Shown: one piece after another, positions 6,887 to 15,779 of the stretch
How the letters are laid out: every line of letters begins with the position of its first letter
Numbering within the stretch: the stretch's first letter is position 1
Notes under the pieces: model-generated
Database searches by the model: none
Told to the model about the DNA's origin: nothing
What the model saw: only the letters and a program-made list of their open reading frames with translations
Assembly (NCBI GenBank): GCA_944381745.1
Contig: CALWMI010000054.1
Span: 1 to 41,057 of the forward strand
Direction: 5' to 3'
DNA from: an uncultured Lachnospiraceae bacterium
Lineage (GTDB): Bacteria; Bacillota; Clostridia; Lachnospirales; Lachnospiraceae
DNA: 41,057 nucleotides
Program-made: the position numbers and the translations under genes

Positions 6887-6904
6887 AGTTAGTTGCATCT
6901 AACT
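6887..6904 (+). promoter_or_regulatory. 18-bp inverted repeat before ABC pair
   Basis: AGTTAG-TTGCAT-CTAACT is a perfect inverted repeat, 37 bases upstream of the first ABC gene. Its TTAG/CTAA half-sites resemble those of DtxR-type iron or manganese repressors. Weak promoter hexamers surround it. Iron control is a guess; a TetR site is the alternative. Confidence 0.45.
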
Positions 6905-6941
6905 TCGCGATAAATTTTCATCGATAGGAGGTACTCTTTTC

Positions 6942-8723
6942 ATGCAGAAGAAGCAAAGCAGCCTGTCCCGCATCCTAAGCTATGCGGGCGGGCACAAACA
7001 TCTCACCCTGCTGGGCTGTATTCTCTCCGCCCTGTCTGCGGTGCTGGGGCTGATTCCCTATGTATGCGTCTGGCTGGCGGCAAGGGATGTCCTGGAGGCT
7101 TGGCCCGCTCCAGGCGGCGTCTCCGGCCTGGCCCGCTGGGGCTGGACGGCGGTATGGACGGCCATCGGCAGCATCGCCCTATATTTTGCGGCGCTCATGT
7201 CCACGCACATCGCCGCCTTCCGTACCGCCCGGAACATCCGGCGTACTGCCATGGCCCACGTGCTGAAACTGCCTCTGGGGTTCTTCACAGGCAATCAGTC
7301 TGGGCGGCTTAGGAAACTGATCGATGACAACGCTGGGCTCACGGAAGATCTCCTGGCCCACAAGCTCCCTGACCTGGCGGGAACCATCGTAACGCCGGTT
7401 GCCGCCATTGTGATGCTGTTCCTCTTTGACTGGAAAATGGGGTTTCTATGCCTGCTCACCATGGTTCTTGCCCTTCTCTCCATGTGCCTGATGATGGGCG
7501 GAAAGAATGCGGGATTTTTCCATCGGTATCAAAAAGAAATTGAGCGGATGAGCGGTGAGGCAGTGGAATATGTCCGGGGCATCCCGGTTGTAAAAATGTT
7601 CCAGCAGACCGTCTACTCCTTCAAGGCCTTTTACGCCGCCATCAAGGATTACAGCGATCTGGCCAGCCAATATGCCATGAGCTGCCGCGTCGGGCAGACT
7701 TGCTTCCTGACGTTTATCAACGGCTCCTTCGCCCTGCTGATCCCGGCGGCCCTGCTGCTGTCCTCCGGCGGGGACATCCGCACAGCGCTTGTCAACTTTA
7801 TCTTCTACGCCCTGTTCGCTCCCGCCTGCGGCCAGATGATCAACCGGATCATGTATATGAGCGAGGCTGTCATGCAAGCAGACGAAGCCGTGGGGCGTCT
7901 GGATGAAATTCTCAGCCAGAAACCGATGGAAGAACCAAAAGCGCCGAAACGCCCGGCAAATGCCGCCGTATCCTTTGACCATGTGACCTTTACTTATCCC
8001 GGCGCAAAGCGCCCGGCTCTGGACAATGTGTCATTTTCTGTCCGCCCCGGCCAGGTGACGGCGCTGGTGGGCCCGTCTGGAGGCGGCAAAACCACAGCTG
8101 CCAGCCTGATTCCCCGCTTCTGGGACGCAGACAGCGGTACCATCTCGATTGGCGGAGCCAATGTCCGGGAGATGGATACCGAAGACCTGATGGCACAAGT
8201 GGCCTTTGTCTTTCAGGATACCCGGCTATTTAAGGAGAGCCTTCTGGAAAATATCCGGGCCGCCAGGCCTGGAGCTTCCAGGGAAGAGGTCCTGTCTGCC
8301 GCCCACGCTGCCCAGTGCGGCGATATTCTGGAAAAACTGCCGCAGGGGCTGGATACCGTGATTGGGACGAAAGGCATCTATCTCTCCGGCGGGGAACAGC
8401 AGCGCATCGCCCTGGCGCGGGCCATCTTGAAAGACGCCCCCATCGTGATTTTGGATGAGGCAACTGCCTTCGCCGACCCAGAAAATGAACATCAGATCCA
8501 GAAAGCATTCGGCGCGCTGACCAGGAACAAAACCGTGCTGATGATCGCCCACCGGCTGTCCACCGTGCAGGATGCTGACAACATCCTCGTCCTGAGCGAC
8601 GGGCGGGTAGCCGAACAGGGCAGCCACGAAAGCCTGCTTGCACTGCGCGGCGTCTATGCCGCCATGTGGGAGGATTACCAGCGCAGCGCCCAGTGGAAGG
8701 TTGGAAAGGAGGAAGCCGTATGA
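6942..8723 (+). CDS. ABC transporter permease-ATPase, subunit A (YbtP-like)
   Basis: A 593-residue half-transporter with an N-terminal type IV exporter-fold membrane domain (about 1-310, six helices) and a C-terminal ATPase. The Walker A motif GPSGGGKTT is near 376, the signature LSGGEQQRIALARA near 482 and Walker B VILDEATAFADPENE near 506. The altered D-loop (FADPE instead of SLD) is typical of one half of YbtP/YbtQ-type pairs, which import metal-siderophores despite an exporter fold. Its stop overlaps the next start (ATGA), so a heterodimer is expected. AGGAGG precedes ATG 6942. Substrate unknown; iron-siderophore or drug transport are both possible, and the upstream TTAG/CTAA repeat leans to metal. 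Confidence 0.9.
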   Translation: MQKKQSSLSRILSYAGGHKHLTLLGCILSALSAVLGLIPYVCVWLAARDVLEAWPAPGGVSGLARWGWTAVWTAIGSIALYFAALMSTHIAAFRTARNIRRTAMAHVLKLPLGFFTGNQSGRLRKLIDDNAGLTEDLLAHKLPDLAGTIVTPVAAIVMLFLFDWKMGFLCLLTMVLALLSMCLMMGGKNAGFFHRYQKEIERMSGEAVEYVRGIPVVKMFQQTVYSFKAFYAAIKDYSDLASQYAMSCRVGQTCFLTFINGSFALLIPAALLLSSGGDIRTALVNFIFYALFAPACGQMINRIMYMSEAVMQADEAVGRLDEILSQKPMEEPKAPKRPANAAVSFDHVTFTYPGAKRPALDNVSFSVRPGQVTALVGPSGGGKTTAASLIPRFWDADSGTISIGGANVREMDTEDLMAQVAFVFQDTRLFKESLLENIRAARPGASREEVLSAAHAAQCGDILEKLPQGLDTVIGTKGIYLSGGEQQRIALARAILKDAPIVILDEATAFADPENEHQIQKAFGALTRNKTVLMIAHRLSTVQDADNILVLSDGRVAEQGSHESLLALRGVYAAMWEDYQRSAQWKVGKEEAV

Positions 8724-10462
8724 CAAAAAAATTACAGCACTTATTTGCGCTCAGCGAAAAGGGGGCAAAGGATCTGGTAAAAGCAGTGCTCTGGTGCTTT
8801 GTGTGCAACTTAAGCCTGATGTTTCCGGTGGGAGCCGTCTTGTTTACAATACAGCATCTCTTGGATTCCATGGAAAACCAAGGCAGCCCTATGGATGGCT
8901 TTTGGATTTATGTAGGCTTTGGCATCGCTGTCCTGATCCTTCTGTTCATCCTCCACTGGTTCCAGTATGCTTCGCTGTATCTGGCCACCTATCAGGAGAG
9001 CGCCAACCGCCGGGTAAGCTTGGCGGAGACTCTGCGCCGGCTGCCGCTGAGTTTTTTCGGGAACCGGGATCTGAGCGACCTGACCTCCACCATGATCGCA
9101 GACTGCTCCAGCCTGGATCAGATGTTTTCCCACTATGTGCCCCAGCTGTTTGCGTCCGTCTTCTCCACGCTGGTGATCGGTGCCGCCATGTTCCTTTGCG
9201 ACTGGCGGATGGCGCTGGCCATCCTGTGGGTGGTGCCGGTGGCAATCCTGCTGACAGCCGGGAGCAAGAAAATCCAGGATTCCTTCGGGACAAAAAATAT
9301 TCTGAATAAGCGGGCGGTGGCCGACTGCATCCAGGAAGGGCTGGAAACCATCCGGGACATCAAAGCTTGCAGCCGCCAGGAAGCCTATTTGGGGAAGCTG
9401 GAAGAAAAACTGGCCGCCATGGAGAAGGGCTCCATCCACTCAGAGCTGGCCACCGGCGTATTCGTCTGCTCTGCTCAAGCCTTCCTGCGCCTTGGACTGG
9501 CCACCACCATTCTGACCGGCGGAGCGCTTCTGGCAGCTGGAGAACTCTCTTTCCTCTATTTTCTGGGATTTCTCTTTGCAGCCGCCAGGCTGTATGATCC
9601 CCTGGGACTGGTCTTGCAGAATATTGCCGCCACCTTCAACACCAAGCTGCAAATTGAGCGGATGCGCTCCATTCTGGAGCAGCCCGTGCAGGAGGGGACA
9701 GAAGCATTTGCGCCGCAGAATTATGACATCACCTTTGACCATGTGTCCTTTGCCTACCGGGAGGGGGACGGCGTGCTGGAGGATGTGAGTTTTACCGCCA
9801 GACAGGGCGAGGTGACTGCCCTCATCGGCCCCTCCGGAGGTGGGAAGTCCACCGCCTGCAAGCTGGCCGCCCGGTTCTGGGATGTGACCGGCGGGAAGGT
9901 ATCCCTGGGCGGAACAGACGTGTCCACGGTGAATCCGGAGACACTCCTGCGCTCTTACTCCATGGTATTCCAGGACGTGGTGCTGTTCCGGGATACCGTG
10001 ATGGAAAATATCCGCCTGGGACGCCGGGGAGCGACGGATGAAGAAGTCCTTGCAGCTGCCAAAGCCGCCCGGTGCGATGAATTTATCCAAAAGCTTCCGC
10101 AGGGCTATCAGACCGTGATCGGCGAGAACGGCTCCACCCTCTCCGGCGGGGAACGCCAGCGGATTTCCATCGCCCGTGCCCTGCTAAAAGACGCACCTGT
10201 AATCCTTCTGGATGAGGCAACTGCCAGCCTGGATGTGGAGAACGAAAGCGCCGTCCAAGACGCCCTCTCCCGCCTGCTCCAAGGCAAGACGGTGCTCGTC
10301 ATCGCCCACAGGATGCGCACCGTAGCCGGAGCCGGCCATATCGTGGTATTGCAGGACGGCCATGTCGTCCAGCAGGGCACTCCGGAAGAACTGATGGAAC
10401 AGGGCGGCCTTTACCGCCATATGGTGGAATTGCAAAGAGAAACGGCACAGTGGAAACTGTAG
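8720..10462 (+). CDS. ABC transporter permease-ATPase, subunit B (YbtQ-like)
   Basis: A 580-residue second half-transporter. The membrane domain occupies about 1-310. The ATPase has Walker A GPSGGGKST (near 370-378), signature LSGGERQRISIARA and Walker B VILLDEATASLDVENES, all canonical. The upstream partner has the variant D-loop, so the heterodimer may have one consensus and one altered nucleotide site. The start is ATG 8720, overlapping the previous stop and preceded by AAAGGAGG inside that gene. Direction of transport cannot be told from sequence alone. Confidence 0.9.
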   Translation: MTKKLQHLFALSEKGAKDLVKAVLWCFVCNLSLMFPVGAVLFTIQHLLDSMENQGSPMDGFWIYVGFGIAVLILLFILHWFQYASLYLATYQESANRRVSLAETLRRLPLSFFGNRDLSDLTSTMIADCSSLDQMFSHYVPQLFASVFSTLVIGAAMFLCDWRMALAILWVVPVAILLTAGSKKIQDSFGTKNILNKRAVADCIQEGLETIRDIKACSRQEAYLGKLEEKLAAMEKGSIHSELATGVFVCSAQAFLRLGLATTILTGGALLAAGELSFLYFLGFLFAAARLYDPLGLVLQNIAATFNTKLQIERMRSILEQPVQEGTEAFAPQNYDITFDHVSFAYREGDGVLEDVSFTARQGEVTALIGPSGGGKSTACKLAARFWDVTGGKVSLGGTDVSTVNPETLLRSYSMVFQDVVLFRDTVMENIRLGRRGATDEEVLAAAKAARCDEFIQKLPQGYQTVIGENGSTLSGGERQRISIARALLKDAPVILLDEATASLDVENESAVQDALSRLLQGKTVLVIAHRMRTVAGAGHIVVLQDGHVVQQGTPEELMEQGGLYRHMVELQRETAQWKL

Positions 10463-10470
10463 AGATCTAA

Positions 10471-10989
10471 ATGCTGCCGCTTTCTTTCCGGAAGTTCCTG
10501 GATTTCCATGGCTTTGAAATGCAGGAAACAAGCAGCGCCCTGGGCAAAACCCACTTGCAGGCGTTTGATAAAAACGGCGGGCGCTATGACCTGCGGGAGG
10601 TGTTTGACGCCTATATGCGTTTTGGCGGGATGCCTGGAATCGCAGACATCGGGCTTCGGAACTATCTACTGGGTTTCCGCAACCGGGACAGCGGCCATGC
10701 CATCGAAAATGTGGTCTACTTTGAACTACTCCGCCGGGGATATGACGTGGCCATCGGTAAGATCGACAATCAGGAAGTGGACTTTATCGCCTCTACTGCC
10801 GATGACAAGCTCTATCTCCAGGTGACAGAATCCATGCAGAGCGAGGATGTCCGCAGGCGGGAGCTTGCCCCTCTGCGGAGGATCCGGGACAATTATGAAA
10901 AAATTGTCCTGTCCCTTGCGCCCGGGCTTGATGCCTCCTATGACGGCATCAAGTCCCTGGACCTGACCGGCTGGCTGCTGGACGGCTGA
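10471..10989 (+). pseudogene. Remnant of AAA_14/DUF4143 ATPase
   Basis: The readable 172 codons join pieces of a protein family normally about 400 residues long. LPLSFRKFLDFHGFE and AYMRFGGMPGI belong to the end of the AAA domain. GLRNYLLGFRNRDSGHAIENVVYFELLRRGYDV and the EVDFIA nuclease-like segment belong to the C-terminal DUF4143 part. The N-terminal Walker A region is missing and about 150 residues are deleted between GIADI and GLRN. No ribosome site precedes the ATG, which sits just after the ABC gene. It looks like decayed debris from an insertion or deletion event and not a working gene. Confidence 0.8.
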
Positions 10990-11043
10990 CTAGCTGTGCG
11001 AGAACAACCATGATTATCGCACGCTGTGTTATGTCCGCCTTAT

Positions 11044-11098
11044 ATTTTAGTAAAATTTTAGTAAAATATATTGACTTTGAAAATTTGTGAAATATAAT
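11044..11098 (+). promoter_or_regulatory. Promoter of lacI-phn operon
   Basis: TTGACT (11071-11076) and TATAAT (11093-11098) are 16 bases apart. Immediately upstream, an 11-bp unit ATTTTAGTAAA is repeated in tandem (11044-11054, 11055-11065), one helical turn apart. It could be an UP-type element or a regulator site. Confidence 0.65.
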
Positions 11099-11124
11099 GA
11101 AGATGAAATTTAGGAGGTGAGGGT

Positions 11125-12102
11125 GTGGCAACAATCCGTGATGTCGCACAAGCCGCGCAGGTATCTGTTACAACAGTTTCCAGAGTGCTCAACAAAGATG
11201 CTACGATTTCTGTAAGCGCAGAAGTTCGCACAAGGATATTTCAGGCGGCGCACTCGCTTGGCTATGTGTCTCCGAGACAACGCCGGGCAGCGGAACACAA
11301 AACGCATCTGGTAATCGGGGTTGCAGATTGGCGGATTATCCGGCCTGACCGGCATAACATCCGGCTTTCGACTTTGTCATGTCTTGTACAAATGATGACA
11401 GATCAGTACGACGTCACATTTGTCCGCCTGCTATTTAATGAAGCGCAAAAAGTGGACGGTATCATTGCCTTTGGTGTTTTTGATGAAGCTGAGGTGAGCT
11501 TCCTCCGTTCCCTGTCATTTGCGATTGTTTTTGTAAATTCCAACCGGCATAACTATGAGTTCGACCAGGTAAAGATTGATTTCGACCAGGGCCAGCAAAA
11601 AGTGGTATCTTATCTGCTCGACCAGAAACAGTACACCGGATTGGGCTATATCGGCGGGATTTATGAAGACCCAAATGTACAAATCGGAACACACCGTTTG
11701 GCTGCGATTCAACGATTGCTTGAAATACGGGGACAGTACAATCCTCAAACGTTCCATATTGGCGAAATCAGCAAAGCAAGCGGTTACCAATTGGCCATGC
11801 AAGCTGTTAAAAGCCACAGCCTGGCCGAAGCAATTCTGCTTGGAAACGACGAGGTTGCCGAAGGCGCACTGGAGGCATTCCGAGAATTAAAAATTCGTGT
11901 CCCGAAGGATGTGGCGGTTATTATCTACCAAGACATCCCCACACTGGAAAGTAAATGGCTGACGGCTACCTGCCTGGAAATGTATCCAGACTATGTCTGG
12001 GAAAATGCCTTGGAACTATTGTTTGGACGTATCAAGCAGCGCAGGACACAGCCTATAACCGTCATGGCTCCGCCGCATTTAAGGATTGGAGATACCACAT
12101 AA
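11125..12102 (+). CDS. LacI-family transcriptional regulator
   Basis: A 325-residue repressor. The N-terminal LacI HTH and hinge are plain: TIRDVAQAAQVSVTTVSRVLN, then a stretch ending QAAHSLGYVSPRQRR (residues 3-60). A periplasmic-binding-protein-like effector domain follows (LGYIGGIYED, ILLGNDEVAEGALEAF, VAVIIYQDIPTLE). GTG 11125 is the start, with AGGAGGTGA just upstream. Most LacI relatives sense sugars or nucleosides. Its place at the head of a phn-type transport operon suggests it senses the imported organic ligand, not phosphate itself. Base composition is more A+T-rich than the flanks. Confidence 0.9.
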   Translation: MATIRDVAQAAQVSVTTVSRVLNKDATISVSAEVRTRIFQAAHSLGYVSPRQRRAAEHKTHLVIGVADWRIIRPDRHNIRLSTLSCLVQMMTDQYDVTFVRLLFNEAQKVDGIIAFGVFDEAEVSFLRSLSFAIVFVNSNRHNYEFDQVKIDFDQGQQKVVSYLLDQKQYTGLGYIGGIYEDPNVQIGTHRLAAIQRLLEIRGQYNPQTFHIGEISKASGYQLAMQAVKSHSLAEAILLGNDEVAEGALEAFRELKIRVPKDVAVIIYQDIPTLESKWLTATCLEMYPDYVWENALELLFGRIKQRRTQPITVMAPPHLRIGDTT

Positions 12103-12109
12103 TCTATGT

Positions 12110-12135
12110 TTGCAAGAGATGCTGTTCTCTTACAA
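12110..12135. promoter_or_regulatory. Inverted repeat between lacI and phnD
   Basis: TTGCAAGAGA (12110-12119) and TCTCTTACAA (12126-12135) form a 10-bp inverted repeat with one mismatch. It may be a second operator for the LacI-type protein or an mRNA hairpin. It lacks the central CG of classic LacI sites and has no T-run. Confidence 0.4.
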
Positions 12136-12187
12136 AATATAAAGCAACACAAACAGGAAAGACACCACGATTAAAGGAGGAAAAGTC

Positions 12188-13303
12188 ATGAAAAGAGCAT
12201 TATCTCTTCTGCTGGCTGGAACGCTCTGCGTTAGCCTGCTGGCCGGATGTTCTGCTGGAACAGATACGGAGGATTCTTCTGCACCGTCTGAAACGGAAAC
12301 ATCCAATGACACGAGTGCATCTTCTGATTCGGAAGACGAGGCCACAACTGCGAATACGAAAATTGATACCCTGCGTATCGCCTTTGTCCCTTCCCGTGAG
12401 CCTGAAGAAATTATCACTGCTACGGAGCCTCTGAAGCAGCTGCTCACCGATGAGTTAGCCAACCTGGGCTATGATGTGGGCGAAGTGGACATCACCGTTG
12501 GCACCAGCTACGAAGCTGTAGGCGAAGCGCTGGCTGCTGGCACTGCCGATGTGGGCTTGATTCCTGGCGGTACTTATGTACTCTATGATGATGGATGCGA
12601 CGTTTTGCTCACTGCCACCCGCGATGGCCTGTCAATTGATTCGGATAATGCCAAAGACTGGAATGACAACGCTCCCACCGAGCCTACTACCCAGCAGGTT
12701 ACAAGCTACCGCGCTTTGATGATTGCCGGTCCCTCTGAAAAAGGCCAAGAACTGGCTGCGAAGGTAAATGCTGGCGAGGCACTCACCTGGGAAGACGTGA
12801 GCAGCGCGAACTGGAGTGTGGCCAATTCTTCTTCTCCTGCTGGATATATTTACCCGTCCCTGTGGCTTCAGGAGAATTTTGAAAAGAATATCACGGACCT
12901 GCCCCACGCTGTGCAGTCTGACTCTTATGGCAGCGCCTTTGCCCGTCTGGCCTCTGGCCAGGTAGACATTCTCTGTACATACGCAGACGCCCGCAGGGAT
13001 TATGAGGACGAATGGACTGGCGAATACGCTATGGCCAACAGTATTTGGGATGACACCGCTGTGGTAGGCGTCACTCCCGCCATTTACAACGACACCATCA
13101 GCGTCAGCAAGACCTCTTCCATCATGGACGACGACTTTAAGCAGGCTTTAGGCCAGGCCTTCATCAATATCGGCAACACAGAAGAAGGCAAAGAGGTCAT
13201 TGCGATTTACAGCCACAACGGCTATCAGTGGGCAGAATCTTCTGACTACGACTCAGAGCGAGCCGCCCAAGAAATGATCCAGTCCCTGAACAGCGCAAAT
13301 TAA
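12188..13303 (+). CDS. PhnD-like substrate-binding lipoprotein
   Basis: A 371-residue extracytoplasmic solute-binding protein of the phosphate/phosphite/phosphonate (PhnD) family. The lipoprotein signal peptide ends LLAGC with C21 as lipidation site. An acidic Ser/Thr linker runs to about residue 55. The PhnD-type core begins LRIAFVPSREPEEIITATEPL and includes GTADVGLIPGGTYVL and SYGSAFARLASGQVDI. AAAGGAGG precedes ATG 12188. It should deliver ligand to the adjacent PhnC/PhnE/PhnE transporter. The family binds phosphonates, phosphite and phosphate esters; no C-P lyase or phosphonatase gene is nearby, so the ligand may be a phosphate ester. Confidence 0.9.
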   Translation: MKRALSLLLAGTLCVSLLAGCSAGTDTEDSSAPSETETSNDTSASSDSEDEATTANTKIDTLRIAFVPSREPEEIITATEPLKQLLTDELANLGYDVGEVDITVGTSYEAVGEALAAGTADVGLIPGGTYVLYDDGCDVLLTATRDGLSIDSDNAKDWNDNAPTEPTTQQVTSYRALMIAGPSEKGQELAAKVNAGEALTWEDVSSANWSVANSSSPAGYIYPSLWLQENFEKNITDLPHAVQSDSYGSAFARLASGQVDILCTYADARRDYEDEWTGEYAMANSIWDDTAVVGVTPAIYNDTISVSKTSSIMDDDFKQALGQAFINIGNTEEGKEVIAIYSHNGYQWAESSDYDSERAAQEMIQSLNSAN

Positions 13304-13326
13304 GCACATAAAAAAGAGAAACACTT

Positions 13327-13366
13327 AACACAAGGGAGGGAGGCCGCGGCTTTCCTCCTTTGTGTT
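13327..13366 (+). other. mRNA hairpin between phnD and phnC
   Basis: AACACAAGGGAGG (13327-13339) pairs with CCTCCTTTGTGTT (13354-13366), a 13-bp stem with one G-T pair and no T-run. Such hairpins after binding-protein genes often stabilise the upstream mRNA, giving more binding protein than transporter; that role is inferred here. Confidence 0.7.
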
Positions 13367-13383
13367 GGAACGGAGAAAATGCA

Positions 13384-14136
13384 ATGATTGAATTCAAAGA
13401 AGTCGGAAAACGTTATTCCAATGGATACGAGGCATTACAGCACATCAATCTCACGATTGGACAGGGAGAATTTGTCGCAATCATCGGGCTGTCAGGCGCT
13501 GGTAAATCAACCCTCATCCGCACGATCAACCGCATGCACGACATTACGCAAGGGAAGCTGACGGTGGATGGCACTGATGTGATGTCCCTCCATGGAAAAA
13601 GTTTACGGGAATTTCGCCGTCGAATCGGAATGATCTTCCAATCCTTCAACCTGATCACGCGTACCACCGTTATCAAAAACGTGCTTACTGCCTTTGTGCC
13701 GGAGCTCCCCTGGTGGCGGGCCACCCTCGGTATTTTCACGAAAGAAGAAAAAATGAAGGCATTGGAGGCTCTGGACCAAATGGGGATTTTGGACAAGGCA
13801 TTTGTCCGGGCCGACCAGCTTTCCGGCGGCCAGCAGCAGCGTGTGGCACTCGCCCGGACACTTGCTCAAAATCCACAAATTATTTTGGCCGATGAGCCGG
13901 TGGCATCTCTCGATCCTGTGACCGCCAAGCAAGTCATGGATGACTTTCAGCGCATTAACCGAGATATGAATATTACCGTGCTCATCAATATCCACCATGT
14001 CGAACTGGCTTTACAGTACGCAACCCGCGTTATTGGCATCCGTGCCGGAGAGATTGTATACGATGGCCCTGCCGCTCAAGTAGACCAAGCCGTGCTGGAT
14101 TCTATTTATCAAGGAAGTCAGGAGGAACCGGCATGA
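13384..14136 (+). CDS. PhnC-like ABC transporter ATPase
   Basis: A 250-residue cytoplasmic ATPase that powers the importer. It has Walker A GLSGAGKST (near 35-43), a Q-loop at MIFQSFNL, signature LSGGQQQRVALART, Walker B IILADEPVASLDP and a switch histidine at NIHHVE. The sequence MIEFKEVGKRYSNGYEALQHINL is typical of PhnC. The start is ATG 13384 with GGAG nine bases upstream; an out-of-frame ATG lies just before. Its stop overlaps the phnE start by the ATGA arrangement. Confidence 0.9.
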   Translation: MIEFKEVGKRYSNGYEALQHINLTIGQGEFVAIIGLSGAGKSTLIRTINRMHDITQGKLTVDGTDVMSLHGKSLREFRRRIGMIFQSFNLITRTTVIKNVLTAFVPELPWWRATLGIFTKEEKMKALEALDQMGILDKAFVRADQLSGGQQQRVALARTLAQNPQIILADEPVASLDPVTAKQVMDDFQRINRDMNITVLINIHHVELALQYATRVIGIRAGEIVYDGPAAQVDQAVLDSIYQGSQEEPA

Positions 14137-14954
14137 GCGTATATGACAAAGTTTTTCCTCCCAAAATATTTACCCTTTCTAACGGCAAACAAATCCGGAA
14201 GCCCCGCTCCCGCGCTCCGTTGGCAGCGGCCGTTTTGCTTGCCTTAACGGTACTATCTGTAAAGGTCACTGGTTTTGATATGGGGATTCTGGTAAGCCGC
14301 ATCCGGGAATTTTTTGTTATCCTGGGGGAAATGATTCCTCCTGCATGGGATTATATGCCCCAGATCTGGCAGCCGTTGTTTGATACGATTAAGATGTCCT
14401 TATTAGGGTCTTTTATCGGCTCTGTTCTGGTTGTCCCATTTGCCATGCTTGCCTCTACCAACATCATCCACAACCGAATCGTGGTAGCGCTTATGCGTCT
14501 GCTGTTAAGCATTATCCGCACATTGCCTACGCTCGTTTCCGCACTCATAGCCACCTACGTTTTTGGCTTGGGTACCCTGGCTGGCACTACGGCCATTGCT
14601 ATTTTCACGTTTGCTTACATCGGCAAAATTCTATATGAAGAAATCGAGACGGTAGACATGGGGCCATTTGAAGCGATGGAAGCCATGGGCGCCACCAAGG
14701 CGCGGGCTTTTATCAGCTCCATTGTCCCACAAGTTCTGCCTTCCTATCTTTCCAACTGTCTGTTTTGCTTTGAGGGCAACGTTCGCTATGCGTCTATTTT
14801 GGGCTATGTGGGCGCCGGTGGCCTTGGCCTGATCCTCAATGAAAAAATTGGATGGCGGGAATATGCGAGTGTTGGCATGATTTTGTTAGCTTTATTTGTC
14901 ACTGTGTTTCTTATTGAGGCGATCAGCCGCGCCGCTCGGAAACGGCTTGTATGA
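14133..14954 (+). CDS. PhnE-like permease 1
   Basis: A 273-residue inner-membrane permease with about six helices and the BPD_transp_1 domain. The EAA-like loop is visible: GPFEAMEAMGATKARAFISSIVPQVLP, which contacts PhnC. The segment RYASILGYVGAGGLG is typical of PhnE proteins. Its ATG overlaps the phnC stop. It pairs with the second permease 13 bases downstream, so the channel is probably a heterodimer, unlike single-PhnE systems. Confidence 0.9.
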   Translation: MSVYDKVFPPKIFTLSNGKQIRKPRSRAPLAAAVLLALTVLSVKVTGFDMGILVSRIREFFVILGEMIPPAWDYMPQIWQPLFDTIKMSLLGSFIGSVLVVPFAMLASTNIIHNRIVVALMRLLLSIIRTLPTLVSALIATYVFGLGTLAGTTAIAIFTFAYIGKILYEEIETVDMGPFEAMEAMGATKARAFISSIVPQVLPSYLSNCLFCFEGNVRYASILGYVGAGGLGLILNEKIGWREYASVGMILLALFVTVFLIEAISRAARKRLV

Positions 14955-14967
14955 GAGGAGGGTTACC

Positions 14968-15777
14968 ATGAGTAAGCGCGTTGAAGTTGCCTATGAACAG
15001 CGGCCGCGCCGCTGGGTATTTGAACTGGCTGTCGCTTTGGTTGTGATTGCTTTGCTGCTCTGGAGCGGCTCTGCGGTAGAAACCGCTGGTACAACACAGA
15101 ACGGAGCCTTGATTGCTTGGAACATTCTTGCCGGTATCTTCCATCCCGACACTGGACTTTTATTCAATCTAACCACCCAGGGGGTCCCCTATCTGCTGCT
15201 GGAAACGATATGTATCGCATTCTTGGGCACTGTAGTGGGAGCAATTATTTCTATTCCTTTGGCTTTCCTCTCTGCATCCAACCTGACGCCTAAGCCTGTG
15301 GCTTTTATCGGACGAATGCTAATCATGGCTGTCCGGACTGTTCCTGCCTTTGTATACGGGCTCATGTTTATCCGCGTTACCGGCCCAGGTGCGTTTGCAG
15401 GCCTTCTGACCATGTCTCTATGTTCGGTAGGTATGGTAAGCAAAATGTACATTGAGGCGATTGAAGATTTGGATGTGCGGGTGCTGGAATCCCTCGACGC
15501 AGCAGGCTGCACAACATGGCAGAAAATCAGGTATGGCATATTACCCCAGCTGATGCCAAACTTTGCATCCACTGCCATCTATCGTTTCGATATCAATCTG
15601 CGCGACGCTACCGTTCTTGGCTTGGTCGGTGCCGGCGGCATTGGCGCTCCGTTAATTTTCGCCATGAACTCTTATCGTTGGGAAGAAGCTGGTTCCATTT
15701 TAGCAGGGTTAATTGTTCTAGTTCTCATAGTAGAATGGATTTCCACCAAGATTCGAGTCAAGCTTGCCAGGGGGTAA
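14968..15777 (+). CDS. PhnE-like permease 2
   Basis: A 270-residue permease of the same family, with the coupling loop VRVLESLDAAGCTTWQKIRYGILPQLMP and the conserved end DATVLGLVGAGGIGAPL. The start ATG 14968 has GGAGGG seven bases upstream. Translation ends two bases before the metallophosphatase start, so the two are likely coupled. With permease 1 it should form the membrane channel. Confidence 0.9.
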   Translation: MSKRVEVAYEQRPRRWVFELAVALVVIALLLWSGSAVETAGTTQNGALIAWNILAGIFHPDTGLLFNLTTQGVPYLLLETICIAFLGTVVGAIISIPLAFLSASNLTPKPVAFIGRMLIMAVRTVPAFVYGLMFIRVTGPGAFAGLLTMSLCSVGMVSKMYIEAIEDLDVRVLESLDAAGCTTWQKIRYGILPQLMPNFASTAIYRFDINLRDATVLGLVGAGGIGAPLIFAMNSYRWEEAGSILAGLIVLVLIVEWISTKIRVKLARG

Positions 15778-15779
15778 TT

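Noticed and set aside
15516-15779. N-terminal extension of the metallophosphatase as a signal region
   Set aside because: The upstream codons overlap the permease gene in another frame and are not signal-like; ATG 15780 begins right at the metallophosphatase fold.
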